Shown here one piece after another: positions 22,601-39,913 of a stretch of 64,000 nt of DNA. The stretch spans positions 128,570 to 192,569 of the forward strand of contig MU130378.1 in assembly GCA_015039465.1 (NCBI GenBank), given 5' to 3'. This DNA comes from Phlegmacium glaucopus (lineage: Eukaryota; Basidiomycota; Agaricomycetes; Agaricales; Cortinariaceae). Each line of letters begins with the position of its first letter. The first letter of the stretch is position 1. A program made the position numbers and the translations under genes. Under the pieces are notes generated by a model that saw only the letters and a program-made list of their open reading frames with translations, was not told the DNA's origin and searched no databases.

Positions 22601-22830
22601 ACTAATAGCACCCTGGCCACACGTCGCACGCTCCACTCTCCTTCCAGACCCCCGACATCAGGTGCAACTTTATCATTTCTCCAAGAGTCCCCCATTATGC
22701 GGTCGTCACTGCCACCAGTATCACACAATCAGAAATTGCAAATCTTTGAAAGGACTTTATCGGAGGAAGGTACGTCAACAGTTCTTATCGCTATTTCATT
22801 GATTCACAAGGCAGCACAGAATCACGATAA
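19603..22830 (+). CDS. PHD-finger protein (putative chromatin reader)
   Basis: The model 19603-19634, 19673-19773, 19830-19895, 19949-20120, 20175-20234, 20294-20341, 20400-20982, 21023-22769, 22811-22830 keeps frame and gives 942 residues. The only recognised domain is a C4HC3 PHD finger at about 630-680 (VVCICNGKDDGRELVQCDTC, WYHLHC, PWFCSDC); such fingers read H3K4 methylation or unmodified H3 tails. The rest is Ser/Pro-rich with basic patches (KKRAGNRRKKKG, about 450), typical of nuclear proteins. Intron 6 needs the acceptor at 20399; the nearer CAG at 20375 would create a TGA. The last intron is optional: reading through gives a stop at 22856-22858. It may be a subunit of a histone deacetylase or methylase complex, but I cannot say which. 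Confidence 0.85.
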
Positions 22831-23908
22831 TCATATCATTATGACAAACAATCCCTGATATGTTGTTCGGAAATCTCGTACTGTTCATACATATAGCTTT
22901 GTTCGAAGTGTCAAAGCAAATGCGATGCGATATCTTTCTACTTATATTCTATTTTTTGGTATTTTGGATACATAACCTTTTCAAAGCGTTTGAGTTCCCA
23001 AACGTTTTAATTGATCAAGAATTCCACAAGTGATAATTTTGGCTAAATGAGGTCAAAACAAATGATCTCTCACAGTCATCATGTAAATCCAGAAATAATA
23101 ATAGGTTGCTTAACATATGTATTCCAGACCAAAATTTTGCTTGTTAGAATACAAAAATGCCCCACCATCACTCAGATTTTTTCCAAGTGCACTTGAAATG
23201 CGGTTTCCACGCCTGTCATATCTGCTGAATTTGAATTTTGGAGTGAATAATTTATTTCAGTCTAATGTTGAATGTTGCAACCTTTGAAAATTGAGAGCTC
23301 CATGAGAGCTCGATGGAAAAATACCTTTTTGGGGGGTAAATACACTGATATATGCAAATATTTTTGCCTACCCTTGACCCTTGCCAAGAGTAAAGTTTTG
23401 CAAGTATGAAAACCCCATTACCCTTACCCTTACCCCCCCTGACCTTAATACCCAAGACCCCTGGGGGTTTTGAACCCCTTGATAATCCCTAATCTACTTG
23501 TCGTCTTCATATCTTGCTACTAAATAGTGGCCCCCAGATGCTTAGAAAAGTCCTTATTCTATATCTTAACTTGATCTTAACGAAATTCTAAACCATGTTT
23601 TTCACAGGTTTCTTTGAAACCTACCTGGCTTTTGAACTTTTGAGCTTTTCAGGTCTGTAGGTGGTTTTCATTGGTTTTCAAGGCTTTTTGGGGTTTTAAA
23701 ACCAAAAAAACTGAATTATATTACATAATAATTTCCCTCACTTCAAGCTTTAAATTTAAGCGCTTGCCCGTCGACTCAATTGGCATGATATCAAATATAG
23801 ATTGCTTGCGCATTGCTATCGCCAGTCTCTTTCCTTAATTCCATTCTATATTTTTCTCACTGTCTTACTTATCTTAGGCATTAACCGTTCTCAAGCACAA
23901 GGAGCCTC
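22831..23908. other. Intergenic, with a repeat at about 23310-23490
   Basis: AT-rich. About 23310-23490 carries TTACCCTTACCCTTACC and then GACCCCTGGGGGTTTTGAACCCCTTGATAATC. The same family occurs in mirror image inside the reversed block (53490-54026): read backwards, that copy gives CCAGGGGTTTTGAAACCCTTGACAATC. Copies at two sites identify it as a small dispersed repeat, probably non-autonomous. Nothing else is recognised. Confidence 0.5.
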
Positions 23909-25713
23909 ATGAATCATTTGCTTGTATGACTTCTCCTTGCTTCAAATCGGGCGTATTAATATTGACAGAAAAATTGAGCACATATCCTCGATTTGCAGTC
24001 CAAGTTTACATTTTCAACTGAACCATCGGCATTCCACACTTCGTGGAGAGATTATGCTCTTAAACTTGAAAGAGAATGTGCCGACCTGAAATCAAAACTG
24101 CAGTTGTCCCAAACCAGTATGCCTTCTCATTCGTAGTTATTTATCATGGACCTAAGCTTTCTTCTCTTGCTTTTTTTAGAATTGCTTGTTTTGTCCAATA
24201 CCACTGCTCTAGGAGACCTCTCTGGAACGACAGATGCGCAGTGTACTACCTCCGATCCGACGAGTAAGAAAAAGAGGATCACTCCAAGCACAGGGAAACG
24301 AGATGGTCGTCATGTCGTCTCCAATTTGAATTCCATGCTTACAGGGCTAGCTCACGGTGTGTGCCATCGCAAAATTACCACTGATTGCGCAATAAGATCA
24401 ACTTTTGAACAGAGAATCACCCAACAGGGAGGGAGCCTGCTACGTTGTTTGTGGCCTTGGATCACTTCGCAGAGCTAGCATCCCTTCATGAACTCCCCGA
24501 TTTTCCTATCGATCTTTTCCTTTCAGCTACGCGACGCGTAATCCACGCCGCATCTGATGCCCTTCATTCCATCTTGGGTACGAATCCGAACCTCAATAGA
24601 CTTGAAATCTTGCATGATCTCATGCGATTCGTAATCGACACTTCGTTTATACTCCTGCCATTGTCTTCTGTGTCTTTTGGCTATCTCTTGTTTAATCAAC
24701 TGTCAAGACTGCTCTTGTCTCCAGTGATTTGCTCCTTCTTCCCTCTGTCAATAAAATCATTAGGATATCTTCTAGAATCGGCCAATCCTAATCCCAGCGA
24801 ACGTCAAGATTTACATATCGACCATCGTCCAAAGCTTCTCGAGTTTTTTCAAGGCATAATCTCTGGTCTTTTCTCTGCTTCGTATTCTCTCGCCCAAACT
24901 ACGACTGGAGATAGTGTCTGCCAGGACGCATCTTCGATGCGTGATACGTTGATCTTAGAAACAATCCGTCATCTGAAAGGGATCCTTTCTCCGATTCTTG
25001 TCGATAACCACAACCCTGACATTACTAGTGATGAAAGAAAAGTATCTGCAAATCCGCAGGTGGAGAACAAGATCGATTCGTGCAACGCTACGCTTGAGAA
25101 ATATATTCGAGTAAGACGTCTGGCGGTAAAGGATGCTATGTGGTATCTTTGCAACATCTTCCATATCCTCATCGGATCAAGGACACCCGATATCTTGTGC
25201 TCGGCGGCGAATTCAGACAACAAGTCAATTGAAGATCTAGATCAAATGCAGCAGGCAGGCTCTAAGATCTTGGAAAAAGCTATCTCGCGAGAATTATTTG
25301 AACTTCTCATCGACACGCGTCTACGCCAAAATGAAAACTCTCGGCTGCCTTTTGGTGCATCTCAAACACCCTTTGATTCCCTTGCCGGCGCTGATACCAC
25401 GAGAGCAGCGGTGAAGCTTGTCTCTTTGGAGGAGGCTAGATCACGTCGAAAGGCCATCCAGCGCGAAAAGCCCATGCAACGGAATATCAGTAGCAACAAG
25501 CAAGCCTGCTGCTCTGAATCTAAATACGAAATAGATGCAACACTCTTCGACCGTGACTATACAGGTTGCCATGGTTCAGAGAAATTTGAAAATCATGGGA
25601 CGGAGCTGTTTAACGGGATGATAACCGAAGAAAATACTATGCACCACGTCCTCGATGACGCAGAGCGTGGAATGCTACTTTGTGTGGTAGAACGCTACGT
25701 GAATAAATCATAA
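23909..25713 (+). CDS. Unrecognised protein, mostly helical
   Basis: The model 23909-23923, 23999-24116, 24180-24356, 24413-25713 keeps frame and gives 536 residues. Splicing 24357-24412 joins SMLTGLAHENHPTGREP to ATLFVALDHFAEL and removes a frameshift, which supports the model. I recognise no domain. Visible features are an N-terminal acidic/basic coiled-coil-like stretch (LKLERECADLKSKLQLSQ, about 28-45), a lysine patch (SKKKR), long leucine-rich helical segments (for example LLPLSSVSFGYLLFNQLSRL) without a clear transmembrane pattern, and a charged C-terminus. The first exon (15 nt) is the least certain part. It lies head to tail with the PHD gene, about 1.1 kb downstream. It may be a fungal-specific nuclear or scaffold protein, but that is a guess. 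Confidence 0.75.
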
Positions 25714-27801
25714 AAAATTTACCGGTTGATTTATAACGATAGCTGTGTGATAATGTTAAGATCCTTTGCCACCCAAACTGCTGGGTATCAATGAAGAAAG
25801 AGACTACGGCAAGGAGAACTTCCCTGGTCTGGACGATGACCTTGCAAGTGACTTCCAGAAAGTTGTAAATCTCAAGTGTTTTTTGTTTAATGTTGGGTGT
25901 TTGGTGATTGTATGTACGGTACTCGGTATGGGCAAAAAATAGCGCCGGTGACCGGCTCCCTTCGCTGTCTACTTTATACCCTCCTTTGGTGGGACTTTTT
26001 TCTAACACTTGAAAATTATATTTGTTGTTCAAATTTTGTTCGGGGATAGGTTTAGGTATAGTGTAGGAATAACAAACGCCTACGAGCCTATATTTGGTAA
26101 AGTAATGCCCGCTACAGAACTTGTCAACTATTCCCAATCCTACCTTGTCTCATTTCTCTGTACTTGAAATATTCCGTTTATCGGCGGGCACTGCCACTTT
26201 CTCCCAAGTTACCATTCTTACCATTTGCTCAATATCATGTCATGTTTAATGGTTTTGACCTCTCTAAATACCTCTAAATATATTAATTTACTTGATGGGC
26301 TTAGCAGTTCTCAGATTTTAATTGGTCATGAAAACACTAAACGAACCTGAGTTAGTACAAGGGAACTTGCGGCTGGTTCTCAAAAATTTATTGTAATAAA
26401 TGCAACCTAAATGACACCTGATGAAATGAATGAGATCTTCATAGCTACTCCTTCAAATTGTGATATTAAAAGGATATGGTCAAATTTTAACTGCCTAAGT
26501 TTGTATTTTTAGTGTTTTAATTTAAACAGCTGTGAGGATAGTAAACATTGGTGAGCGTTGAAATGTGCCAAGATGCCGACACAGCCAGTGTTAAGTTGCG
26601 GTCTTTGAAAATGTGGGAAAAAAAACTTTTACCGCACCTCACGAATGGTTTGGAGTGTGCCGTTTTTAAAGGACATTCTTCAACACTGACCATAACCCAA
26701 CCAAGTTAGGTCAGGAAAAGATCAATGGACTAGTGCTAATTAGGGCATGACAACGGTCAAAATCTATATTACATAAGCCTTTTAGGTGGAGCTTAAATAA
26801 ATAGATCGTCGGAGTTTCTAAAGGAGGCATCTAAGGCCGCACAGGGTTGCCTCGGGAGTCGGCACGGGACTAAATTGCATGCCAACCAAAAGTCAAAGTC
26901 AAAGTTAGGCCAAATTGGATAATCAATATCTTTTCCAGGGTCGTATGAGACTTTACTACAAAGGGAAATGGATGTGACATGATGTAACCATCTAATCTGA
27001 TGCTATCTAAGTAATCCGTTTCGCGCAAAACCCTAAACCTTGAGCAGTGGCGTATTCACACTGGAAGGGAGGGGGGTCGTGTAGTAGCATGTAGTTGACT
27101 CCCAAGCTCATGGTTCAGTTGAACATCGATGGACCTGGCGAACACACAGGTTCCTAAAGTATTTGAAACTGCATATAAGGCTAGTGTTGAACAGAATGAA
27201 GTTCTACAAGGGTTAAAACATTAACTACGGTACCTGACCGTGCTGTTGAATTCAGAATGGGAATTCGGGAACAATACATGATCGCATCAGAGTTTCACTG
27301 ATTGTGGATGATGGATTTAGAAATGTAGAGTGCCATATGTACACTTGCCATACTTGTGCTATATACTCTCCGAAAGTTCTCTGTGGCCATAAACAATCGT
27401 TTCTTTGTCTGGATTGTAACGAACCAAATTTGATCGGAACATTTTGGGGGGTCCACGTGCTTAAACGTACAAAACAAGTACCGAGATGCCTCCGGAGCAT
27501 CTAAAGTGCTTTTGTCTGGATTTTCAACCGACATTTAACCCTCGTTAGCTGCCTGCGGCCAAATTTTTGCACCCAGCTAACCTCTTTTCAAGGGACGAGG
27601 ATGGGGATATGAAGATGGCTATAGAAAGGCTAGATTATATATATATATAGATTTACGGGATTTGTTAGTAACGTCAGTACGTACAAAATAAGATTCAAGG
27701 TTTTTTTTTACCACGTGTGGGAGATATTATAATTTATACTCCGCGATCTCAGATCTATGCGCTGAATAAATAGCGTTTCCCCTGTTCCCCAATCGCAACC
27801 C
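25714..27801. other. Intergenic, 2.1 kb
   Basis: No coding frame with a credible product. CAGTGGCGTATTCACACTGG near 27046 resembles a transposon end (a similar CAGTGGCGTCGC occurs near 31916), and a TATATATATATATA run lies near 27640. Immediately before the FYVE gene there is CCGCGATCTC and a C-rich stretch. Confidence 0.4.
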
Positions 27802-28959
27802 ATGGCCATGGTCTCTCGTCCCAGTACGTCCTCCAAATATTTTACCCTTACAATTATAATCTAATACATTTATAGCTTCCTCATCCTCTTTACCTTCTCT
27901 TTCTCATAGCTCTCCCTCATCCTCTTCTTCCAGTCTCCTTGATGTACCCTTAGCACTCGACCGTCCAAATCAACATCTGGCTGTTCTTCTCCCTAAACAT
28001 CTCTGGAAGGTTTGTCCTTTTTTTCCCCTCTCAATATGTTTATTTACTTATCAATAACAGCCCGATTCCTCTTCCTCTACATGCGATAATTTTTATTGTC
28101 GTGTGCAGTTCTCACTCTTTGAACGCAAACATGTACGTACTCTACAACACCGTCCCCCCCTCCCAGTATTTTCTCACCTCAAAGTATCCTTTCTTAGCAT
28201 TGTCGCAAGTGTGGAGGGGTTTTTTGTGGCGCGTGCTCTTCGTGCTCCACGCCTTTACTTGACACGTCCAACCTCCCTTTTCTCCACCCACCCCGCAATG
28301 TTCCTTTGACCGAATTTGAATCTCCCATTTCGCCCATAATTAATTCACGCGTTTGTGATGACTGCTGGGACCAACTTCGTGGTTGCCCTTCCACCCCGCA
28401 CACACCAGACATCCGTTCCACCTTTAAGCGCGTCCTCTCTCATCCTATTTCCATTTTTCAGCTGTCCCCATCCCCTCTTTCCAACAGCCCTTTATCTGTC
28501 TCACCGGCCGTCGATACAACAATTCTTCCCCCATCACTTAAACGCAGATCACAACCCCTACATGATGTCTCCAATTCATCCAGCCTCAACACCCAATCAC
28601 CTGGAATCGATAATTCTACAGGTCGCATTAACCTGCGCGTTTCTCGTACTCTTCCCCCAGATCTCGAGCGCTCATATGGCGAACTTGATACATATCCCCT
28701 CAGACACTGCAGTCTTCTATGCAAGGCCACAGGTGGCGGTCGTTGGGAACCCAAGCAAATTCCCGTTCTCGACGGCTACAGACAGCCCATACCAGGTGGC
28801 AAGGCCCCTTACGAGATCCAAATGGAACGCGAGGAAATGCTTGACCGCCAACGAAGAGAAAATCCTGTCATCAAAGATGGCGAATTTCAGTATCGTTTTG
28901 CCAAAGACCCCGAGCCAATAACCATCACCAGGAGCCCACACTACATCTCCACATTCTAA
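27802..28959 (+). CDS. FYVE zinc-finger protein
   Basis: The model 27802-27823, 27876-28009, 28061-28132, 28198-28959 keeps frame and gives 329 residues. The FYVE signature spans the junction at 28132/28198: FERKH joins HCRKCGGVFCGACSS, the R/K-HHC-x-x-CG core that binds phosphatidylinositol 3-phosphate, and later CDDCWDQL supplies the last zinc ligands. The stretch between the Cys pairs is longer than usual (Pro- and Asn-rich). The C-terminus is Ser/Pro-rich and ends with a charged region (EIQMEREEMLDRQRRE). By family it should act on endosomal or vacuolar membranes. It is one of several same-strand genes, not an operon. A tandem ATG (M-A-M) leaves the exact start open by two codons. Confidence 0.88.
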
Positions 28960-29560
28960 TCTCCAAAAGTACTACCCTCTATGCTTCAGTCATCTTGATC
29001 CGCGGTTGCCGCTCTACCGTCTAGTGCGCCGTCTCTATGGCTTGTCATTTTTTTGCTGTCCTTGCATATCCTTATTAGCTGTATATTTTCTGTCTGTTGC
29101 GACAGCATGCCCACTGTAATGGTATCCATGCATATCCTTTGTCTACTTCTACCTTGTTTGCGCCATACTTATACCCTCCAAGCGTCACCTTTGCCCTTTC
29201 GCCGCGCCTTAGCGGTAGTTCCCTTTATACCTTCAAGGCGTGCTGTCTTGCTTGATCCTAACAATTGTTTTAAAATCCTTGGGTGTTATGCCAAGAACCA
29301 TTGATGTACTTGTTGCGTACATATTATATTGCTCAAGTCTACTCTGCTGTCTTAACTTGTTTCCTTACCATAGTTCCGTGTTGTAGAGCAGTAGAACTGT
29401 TGTTAATACTTATACATAGATGACTTTTCCATGTTAACTTGAGGGTTGGGAAGATGTTGCCAATCGCGACCAAACAAGTGTGAACTTCAAAAAAAAAAAG
29501 AGTGAACTCGACTGAACGTTTGAACGGCGACATTCAAAGCTTTGGATATTACAACAAGGG
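28960..29560. other. Intergenic between FYVE and mL38 genes
   Basis: Pyrimidine-rich 3' flank, then AT-rich sequence with a poly(A) run near 29488. No gene or repeat recognised. Confidence 0.4.
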
Positions 29561-31304
29561 ATGCTAGCTTTTCGCCAACTGCCCTCCCTATCCAGATCGT
29601 TCACCGTATCACTCAGAGCCTTCACGGTTTCTTCTACGTCTACTCCCGAAGCTTCTGTGCTCCCCCCTCCAAAACCAACGACCAAGTCGTCCACACCCAA
29701 GAAGTCCCTACATGCCAATGCGGCCTCCACAGTGACCTCCACAACTGCTGAAGGACGATTAAGGCGAAAACGTATTCCACCCAAGCGACCTTCTATTTCC
29801 CTCGAATCTCCTCGCGCATGGAATCGTCCCCTTAAAAAGGGTGTTGTTCCGGCATACGACTTGGCACTCGCAACATTGACTAAGGATAGCCTGGTACTAA
29901 AGGCAGAATCCAAGCAATTACGCCGTGACATCTTAAAGAAAGAAGCAAACTACCAAAAGTTGAAAGCCAAGTTGGAAAGTTTGCCGAATGAGGAGAGGGC
30001 GTCCGAAGAAAGGAAGGCTTTGAACGAAGAAATGCAGACGCTAGATGAAAGTTTGGAGAAGATGTTAGAAAAACTTAACACCATCGAAGTTCAAAGCGAA
30101 GTCAACTTGCCTGATGTTCGATGGAAAGTCAATAATGCTATGGGTACGTTGTTTCTCTAACCGTCTTTCATTGGATATTCAATCTGACTTGAACGTGTAG
30201 CCGACATGTCTAATCTTTCACATAGGCATCTCGTTGAACAGAAATGGCGGAAGGATGGCTCATTGGATCTGCTTGTGCGTTTTTCGTTCGATCATTTATG
30301 CTTATTTCTTTGTTCATTCCTTTTAAATCAATAGATGGAACGTATCTATCAAATGAAAGTTGTGCCCGATGCACTGCCTGAATTGAACCCTTCCATCGAT
30401 CTTCAAGTTATTGCTCGTACATTACCTGCTGATTTTCTTAAAACGAAGAAAGTTTTCAAGGCCGTTGAAGCTGGCGTATACTTGAGACCGAAGCAGGTAT
30501 CTTTATCCTTCATTTTTGTTGCTAATGCGGTTATTAATTTTCCCTTTGAATTCTAGACCTTGCAGCATCCCAAACTGCACACGAGAGTTTTTCATACTGA
30601 CGAGAGATTGTACACGATGCTTCTGGTTGATCTAGGTATATTTATTTTTGCTTTGCGATTAAATCTGTCTCGATTTGACTGGGCTGCTTGCAGACGTCCC
30701 CAACCCAGAAACAGGGAGTTTTACAACATTTCTGCACTGGCTAAAGTACGCCCCTTTTAATAACTAACGACGCCACATAATTCAATTCCAATAATGGTAG
30801 ACCAAATATCTCTCTTTCGGCTCTATCGCCATTGCGTATCCCCGATCCGAACACACATACACGGTATATTCCGCCCCATCCTCAGCGTGGTTCCCCGTAC
30901 CACCGATATGTTTGCCTTTTACTCCCCCAACCTCCCCTGGTGGGTTCGGAATATAGCCTCACTGGGGCTTTCCGAGCCACTGGTCCCACCTCTGTTCGGC
31001 TAGAAATTCCTATTATCCCCGATAAAGAGCGTCTTGGCTTTAATATCAGGAAGTTTGCAAGTGAGTGGAATTTGAATGGCGCTAAGGGAGGAGGAGCGCA
31101 TATGTGGCGAGAGGTTTGGGACGATGACGTGTCAATTATCTATAGGGATGTTCTGGGTCAGTTTTTCCACTGTTCAGGGCTGCCTGTCTCTATGGCATTC
31201 ATCCTCATGCTTTTTTTTCAGAGATGGAGGAACCTATATTTGGCCGCCCGCCCAAGGTGGATGCATACGCGCAGGTCAGGCAACAAAAGAAATATATCTC
31301 CTAG
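29561..31304 (+). CDS. mrpl35: Mitochondrial large-subunit ribosomal protein mL38 (MRPL35, PEBP fold)
   Basis: The model 29561-30143, 30201-30274, 30335-30496, 30557-30635, 30694-30745, 30801-31156, 31222-31304 keeps frame and gives 462 residues. The N-terminus (MLAFRQLPSLSRSFTVSLRA) is basic and lacks acidic residues, as in a mitochondrial presequence. A long charged coiled coil follows (about 95-190). The C-terminal half is a phosphatidylethanolamine-binding-protein fold (DVPNPETGSFTTFLHWLK, YIPPHPQRGSPYHRYVCLL). In the family this part is structural on the mitochondrial large subunit and not an enzyme. All six intron phases fit. Confidence 0.9.
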
Positions 31305-32392
31305 GCCGGGAATTACGACTGTGACGAAAGAAGATCCTCTACAACTAAGATAATTTTAACTCGGTGTGCGAGCATTATGTTAAGTGTCGAGTACTTTGTT
31401 TCCGTCGTCTGTTTCTGTATGATTCTTCCTTATTTGGGTTTCTCTGCCAAGACCGCCACCATCAGGGGCCTATACATAGCGACTTATCTACACCCCAGAC
31501 GTGCAATCTCCTTATGTCGGCCTCAATATTTCTTCTCATAGATTCGTTGAGCAATTTTCCACGCTGTTACTTGAGCACTTAGGCTTTTTGAGCTATATTT
31601 CTATCTCCATTTGTCAATAGACTTATGTAAGTGCCTCATGCCTGGTTACCTGAATTTCGGGAACATCGTCGTCACCACTTACACACGCTTACTAGTTAAG
31701 TTACTTTATAATCATGTTTGTTCGTTCCTTTGAGCTTGAGAAGGCTTGAGATCTTGAGACCTCACTCACCTGCATCCAACTTTATCCTGTATATGTCAAG
31801 GCCGATAGGCAAAGGCTGGTCTCAATCAGGTGAGTATGAAGCGAGGTGAGGATGGAATTTTAGGGTTGGGCAACCACATTCTATTTTAATGCTAAGTAAC
31901 TCCTTCGCTGCCGTCAGTGGCGTCGCACAAGGAGATATAAAACTCCTGGACATCCCGAGCATTACGGTCGTACCACCATTACCGCTCCTTTCGGTCAGTC
32001 ACACGATTATGGCAGGAATTCCACTCCACAGTCCATAGGGAGCCATAGACCTAGTAATTCCCAGCGGGGAGTCAAGGTGACTGTGCTCGGAACTGGACGG
32101 AGAATTGCTGTCAGATGCTTCAGTCCATCCATGCATGTAGGTTGATTCGGCGTGTTTTTAGCCATAACGACTTCCCCGGCCAAGATTGGCAGAATTGGAT
32201 AAAGTGATCCAGAAAGAAGAAACCCGACTCGTTATGATAGGAAATACAAGACTATAGCGTAGCACAAAAGCACCCATTCGAAAACAGAATGATTAAATAA
32301 TATCAAGCACCTTAGGGTAACAACCAGATGTCACACAGTCACAATTATAACTCCGAACATTGCCCATAACCAACTTGAACGGAGCCCAACGA
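31305..32392. other. Intergenic between mL38 and prp16
   Basis: No coding frame. TCAGTGGCGTCGCACAAGG at about 31914 resembles the transposon-end-like string near 27046. Otherwise nothing recognised. Confidence 0.4.
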
Positions 32393-37306
<4,914 letters not shown>

Positions 37307-37806
37307 AGTTGATGTATGTTACAATAATCATGAAAATATTTGTAGTGTCCCTCTAGACTCTTTAACGCATTGTAGATTTATATAACGATTTTAACGTTTA
37401 ATTCTCAATGTTCAACGTTCAACACTTGAGCTGAAGATCGTAGTTAGAAGGTTCCTTGCGCGTCGCCCTGGTCGGTAGTGTCCCCGATGCCAGGTAGTTT
37501 GTTTGTTTGCCAATATGCTTATGAAGATTAAATGTCTACTAGACGACAGAATGTCACAGTATATATCAAAAGATTTGACAATCGTTATAAATAGTCCCAT
37601 GCCAGCAATAAGGTTTCCAAGGGTTATCCTGCCACAGCTCACTCGGCAATCATGTAAACTAAAAAAACTTACAGATGATATGAGTATTTCTTTCAAATAA
37701 ATTCTGTGGTTTAACGTGACAAGACGTTGCTTGGCAATATTGTTGATGAGATCAAGGATTTGATCATGGTACCAGGTGGTGCTTTCTTTGACCTCCATAA
37801 GCCAAC
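37307..37806. other. Intergenic between prp16 and the Sel1-repeat gene
   Basis: AT-rich, 500 bp, with no coding sequence recognised. It must hold the prp16 terminator and the next promoter. Confidence 0.4.
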
Positions 37807-39903
37807 ATGATGGGAGTCCCTGTTGCCTACAACGATGGTACTAGTCATCTCGATCTGAAGCAGTCTGAATCTCCTCTCGCTAATCTTGTTCGACGGACTT
37901 CCTCAAGAAGGAGAAAGGGGCCGGAGCAGTCCCAGCAGCTACAGCAAACAGCAGAGTCTCCCGACCAATATGCTTATTACCCCTCCCAGCAATCCTATGA
38001 TTCTTATTATAATGATGATTCAATCCCTCCTACGAAATCCAACGATGGTACTCAACCCCTAAATCAACAAATGAAACTCTATCTTGACATTGAACGCACT
38101 CATAGTACTGCGACCACCCCTCATTCACCCCTGCTCCATAGTCATTTTGCGCGCGACTCTATTGCCACTGCCTCTTCCTACGACGATAATTCCTACCTCT
38201 ATACTGATACACCGGGTGTCCGTTCCTCCATGATCTCACGCGATATTTATGAGGACCGTCTTGGCTCCTCCCCAGACAACCATAGTGACTATGACTATTT
38301 TGAAGATGATAGGAACGTGCACTTGGGGGCTACATCTGGAGGGCCTTCGTTGCGCGATTCCTGGCGCTCGACCGATACTGATGCGACCTTTCCTAAGCCG
38401 GAGAACTTTGCAACCAGCCGGCATTTATCCAATGACCTGCACCCTCCTTCATCACAGCAGGAGCAACACCTGCAAGTAGAAGGCCATCTGTCTCCCGTGT
38501 CCCTGCCCTCTGTCCTTGTTTCTTTGCATGATCCCCCAATCAATAATATTGTTGACGCAGCAGCCATCCGCGATGGACATATCCCTGTCGTTAAACCTGT
38601 GGCAAACTTATCACGGCCTATCCACGAGGCTGGCCAGCCCGAGCATGCAGGCGCCATGGGTGAGCGGGTGACGCCACAGTTGCCACCCGATATGAGAGAG
38701 CAAAAACTCAAGGTACTCGAGAGAAATGCAAGGAGGGGCATGGCAAGATCGTCATCTCCTGGTGGGAGCATGAAGTCCCGATCGCCCCTTTCTCAAACAA
38801 GCATGTATATAGATGGATCAGTGTCCGTTCAGAATGGGAGCAACTCTGGTACGCCATCATTGAAGCCAATTAAATGTTTCTTTGATTTCGAAAATAACAG
38901 GATGGAGCCAGAGCCATGAAAATGTACAATTACAGGCGGAGGCGCAGCAACGGCGTTCGTCGTCACCTTTGACTACGAATTCGTACCCGCAACCACCTCC
39001 TATGGTTTCTCCCAACGCTAATCTGCACCCACAATCAAGGAGTAGCGATACAGGAACCCGATCCCTTAGTCTGTATTCAGCATATTCATATTATGAGTAC
39101 GAGAATGCAGCGCCTTCCCCCACTGGAAGTCAACCATCAAGTCGTCCTGCTGAGGTTGGCTCTATGTCTAGATCTGAGCAACTCCAACGACCGCTGTCCA
39201 GTACCCGTTCGTCTCCGAATGCACCTTCCCAACGACTACCAGAAGGGCTTCGGACGCCACAGGAGTTTTTGCAACTCGGAATTCAACACCACGAAGCAAA
39301 CCGATTACAGGAGTCGGCACGATGTTTCGAACGATCTGCTATTGAGGGTGGTGGATGTGGAGTTGGGATGCTGATGTATGGTTTAACGCTGAGGCATGGC
39401 TGGGGATGTGCCAAGAACGAGAAGGCAGGATTCAAGTGGCTGCGGAAGGCAGCAGAATATGCTGTGGAGGATCTGGAGAGAGTGAGGATGAATGGTGATA
39501 TGGATGTGAAAGTGATCGAGGCAAGTTAAATATTTTCGTTCATCTCATGGAGAGAGATATTGATTAGGTACAGACTGAACTTGTACTAGCGATCTACGAA
39601 GTTGGACAATGCTTCTTTCATGGTTGGGGAGTGGCGAAGGATCAGAAGATGGCAGTGGTGAGTATAGGTTCATAATATTACATGTAAGACACTGATCGAG
39701 TCGAACAGAGCTACTATACTGTTGCTGCACGACTTGGAGATGGGGATGCACAAGTAGATCTAGGCTTCTGTTTAGCAAACGGAAAAGGGTGTAAGAAAGA
39801 CAAGAAATCTGCGGCGAGGTGGTATCGAGCTGCTGTGAGTCAGGGTCAGAGTGATGTTGGGCTGGCGTGGATATATAAACAAAAGTATTTAGATCAAGTA
39901 TAG
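37807..39903 (+). CDS. Sel1-repeat protein (Skt5/Dsf2-like)
   Basis: The model 37807-38848, 38901-39520, 39568-39657, 39709-39903 keeps frame and gives 648 residues. The long N-terminal half is Ser/Gln/Tyr-rich and likely disordered. The C-terminal part carries Sel1-type helical repeats: PQEFLQLGIQHHEANRLQES, CGVGMLMYGLTLRHGWGCAK, AIYEVGQCFFHGWGVAKDQ and AQVDLGFCLANGKGCKKDK. Such proteins are scaffolds, in fungi often for chitin synthase or cell-cycle control. Intron 2 (39521-39567) begins GCAAGT, a GC-AG intron; without it the frame stops at once. The stop codon is only 10 bp from the ATG of the ABC transporter gene. Confidence 0.88.
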
Positions 39904-39913
39904 TAATTGAAAA

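Noticed and set aside
24146..24478. Separate small gene upstream of the unrecognised protein
   Set aside because: A GT-AG intron at 24357-24412 joins it to the downstream frame; it is one gene.
37807..38919. Unspliced reading of the Sel1 gene first exon to a TGA at about 38919
   Set aside because: Splicing 38849-38900 joins both halves in frame and removes the stop.
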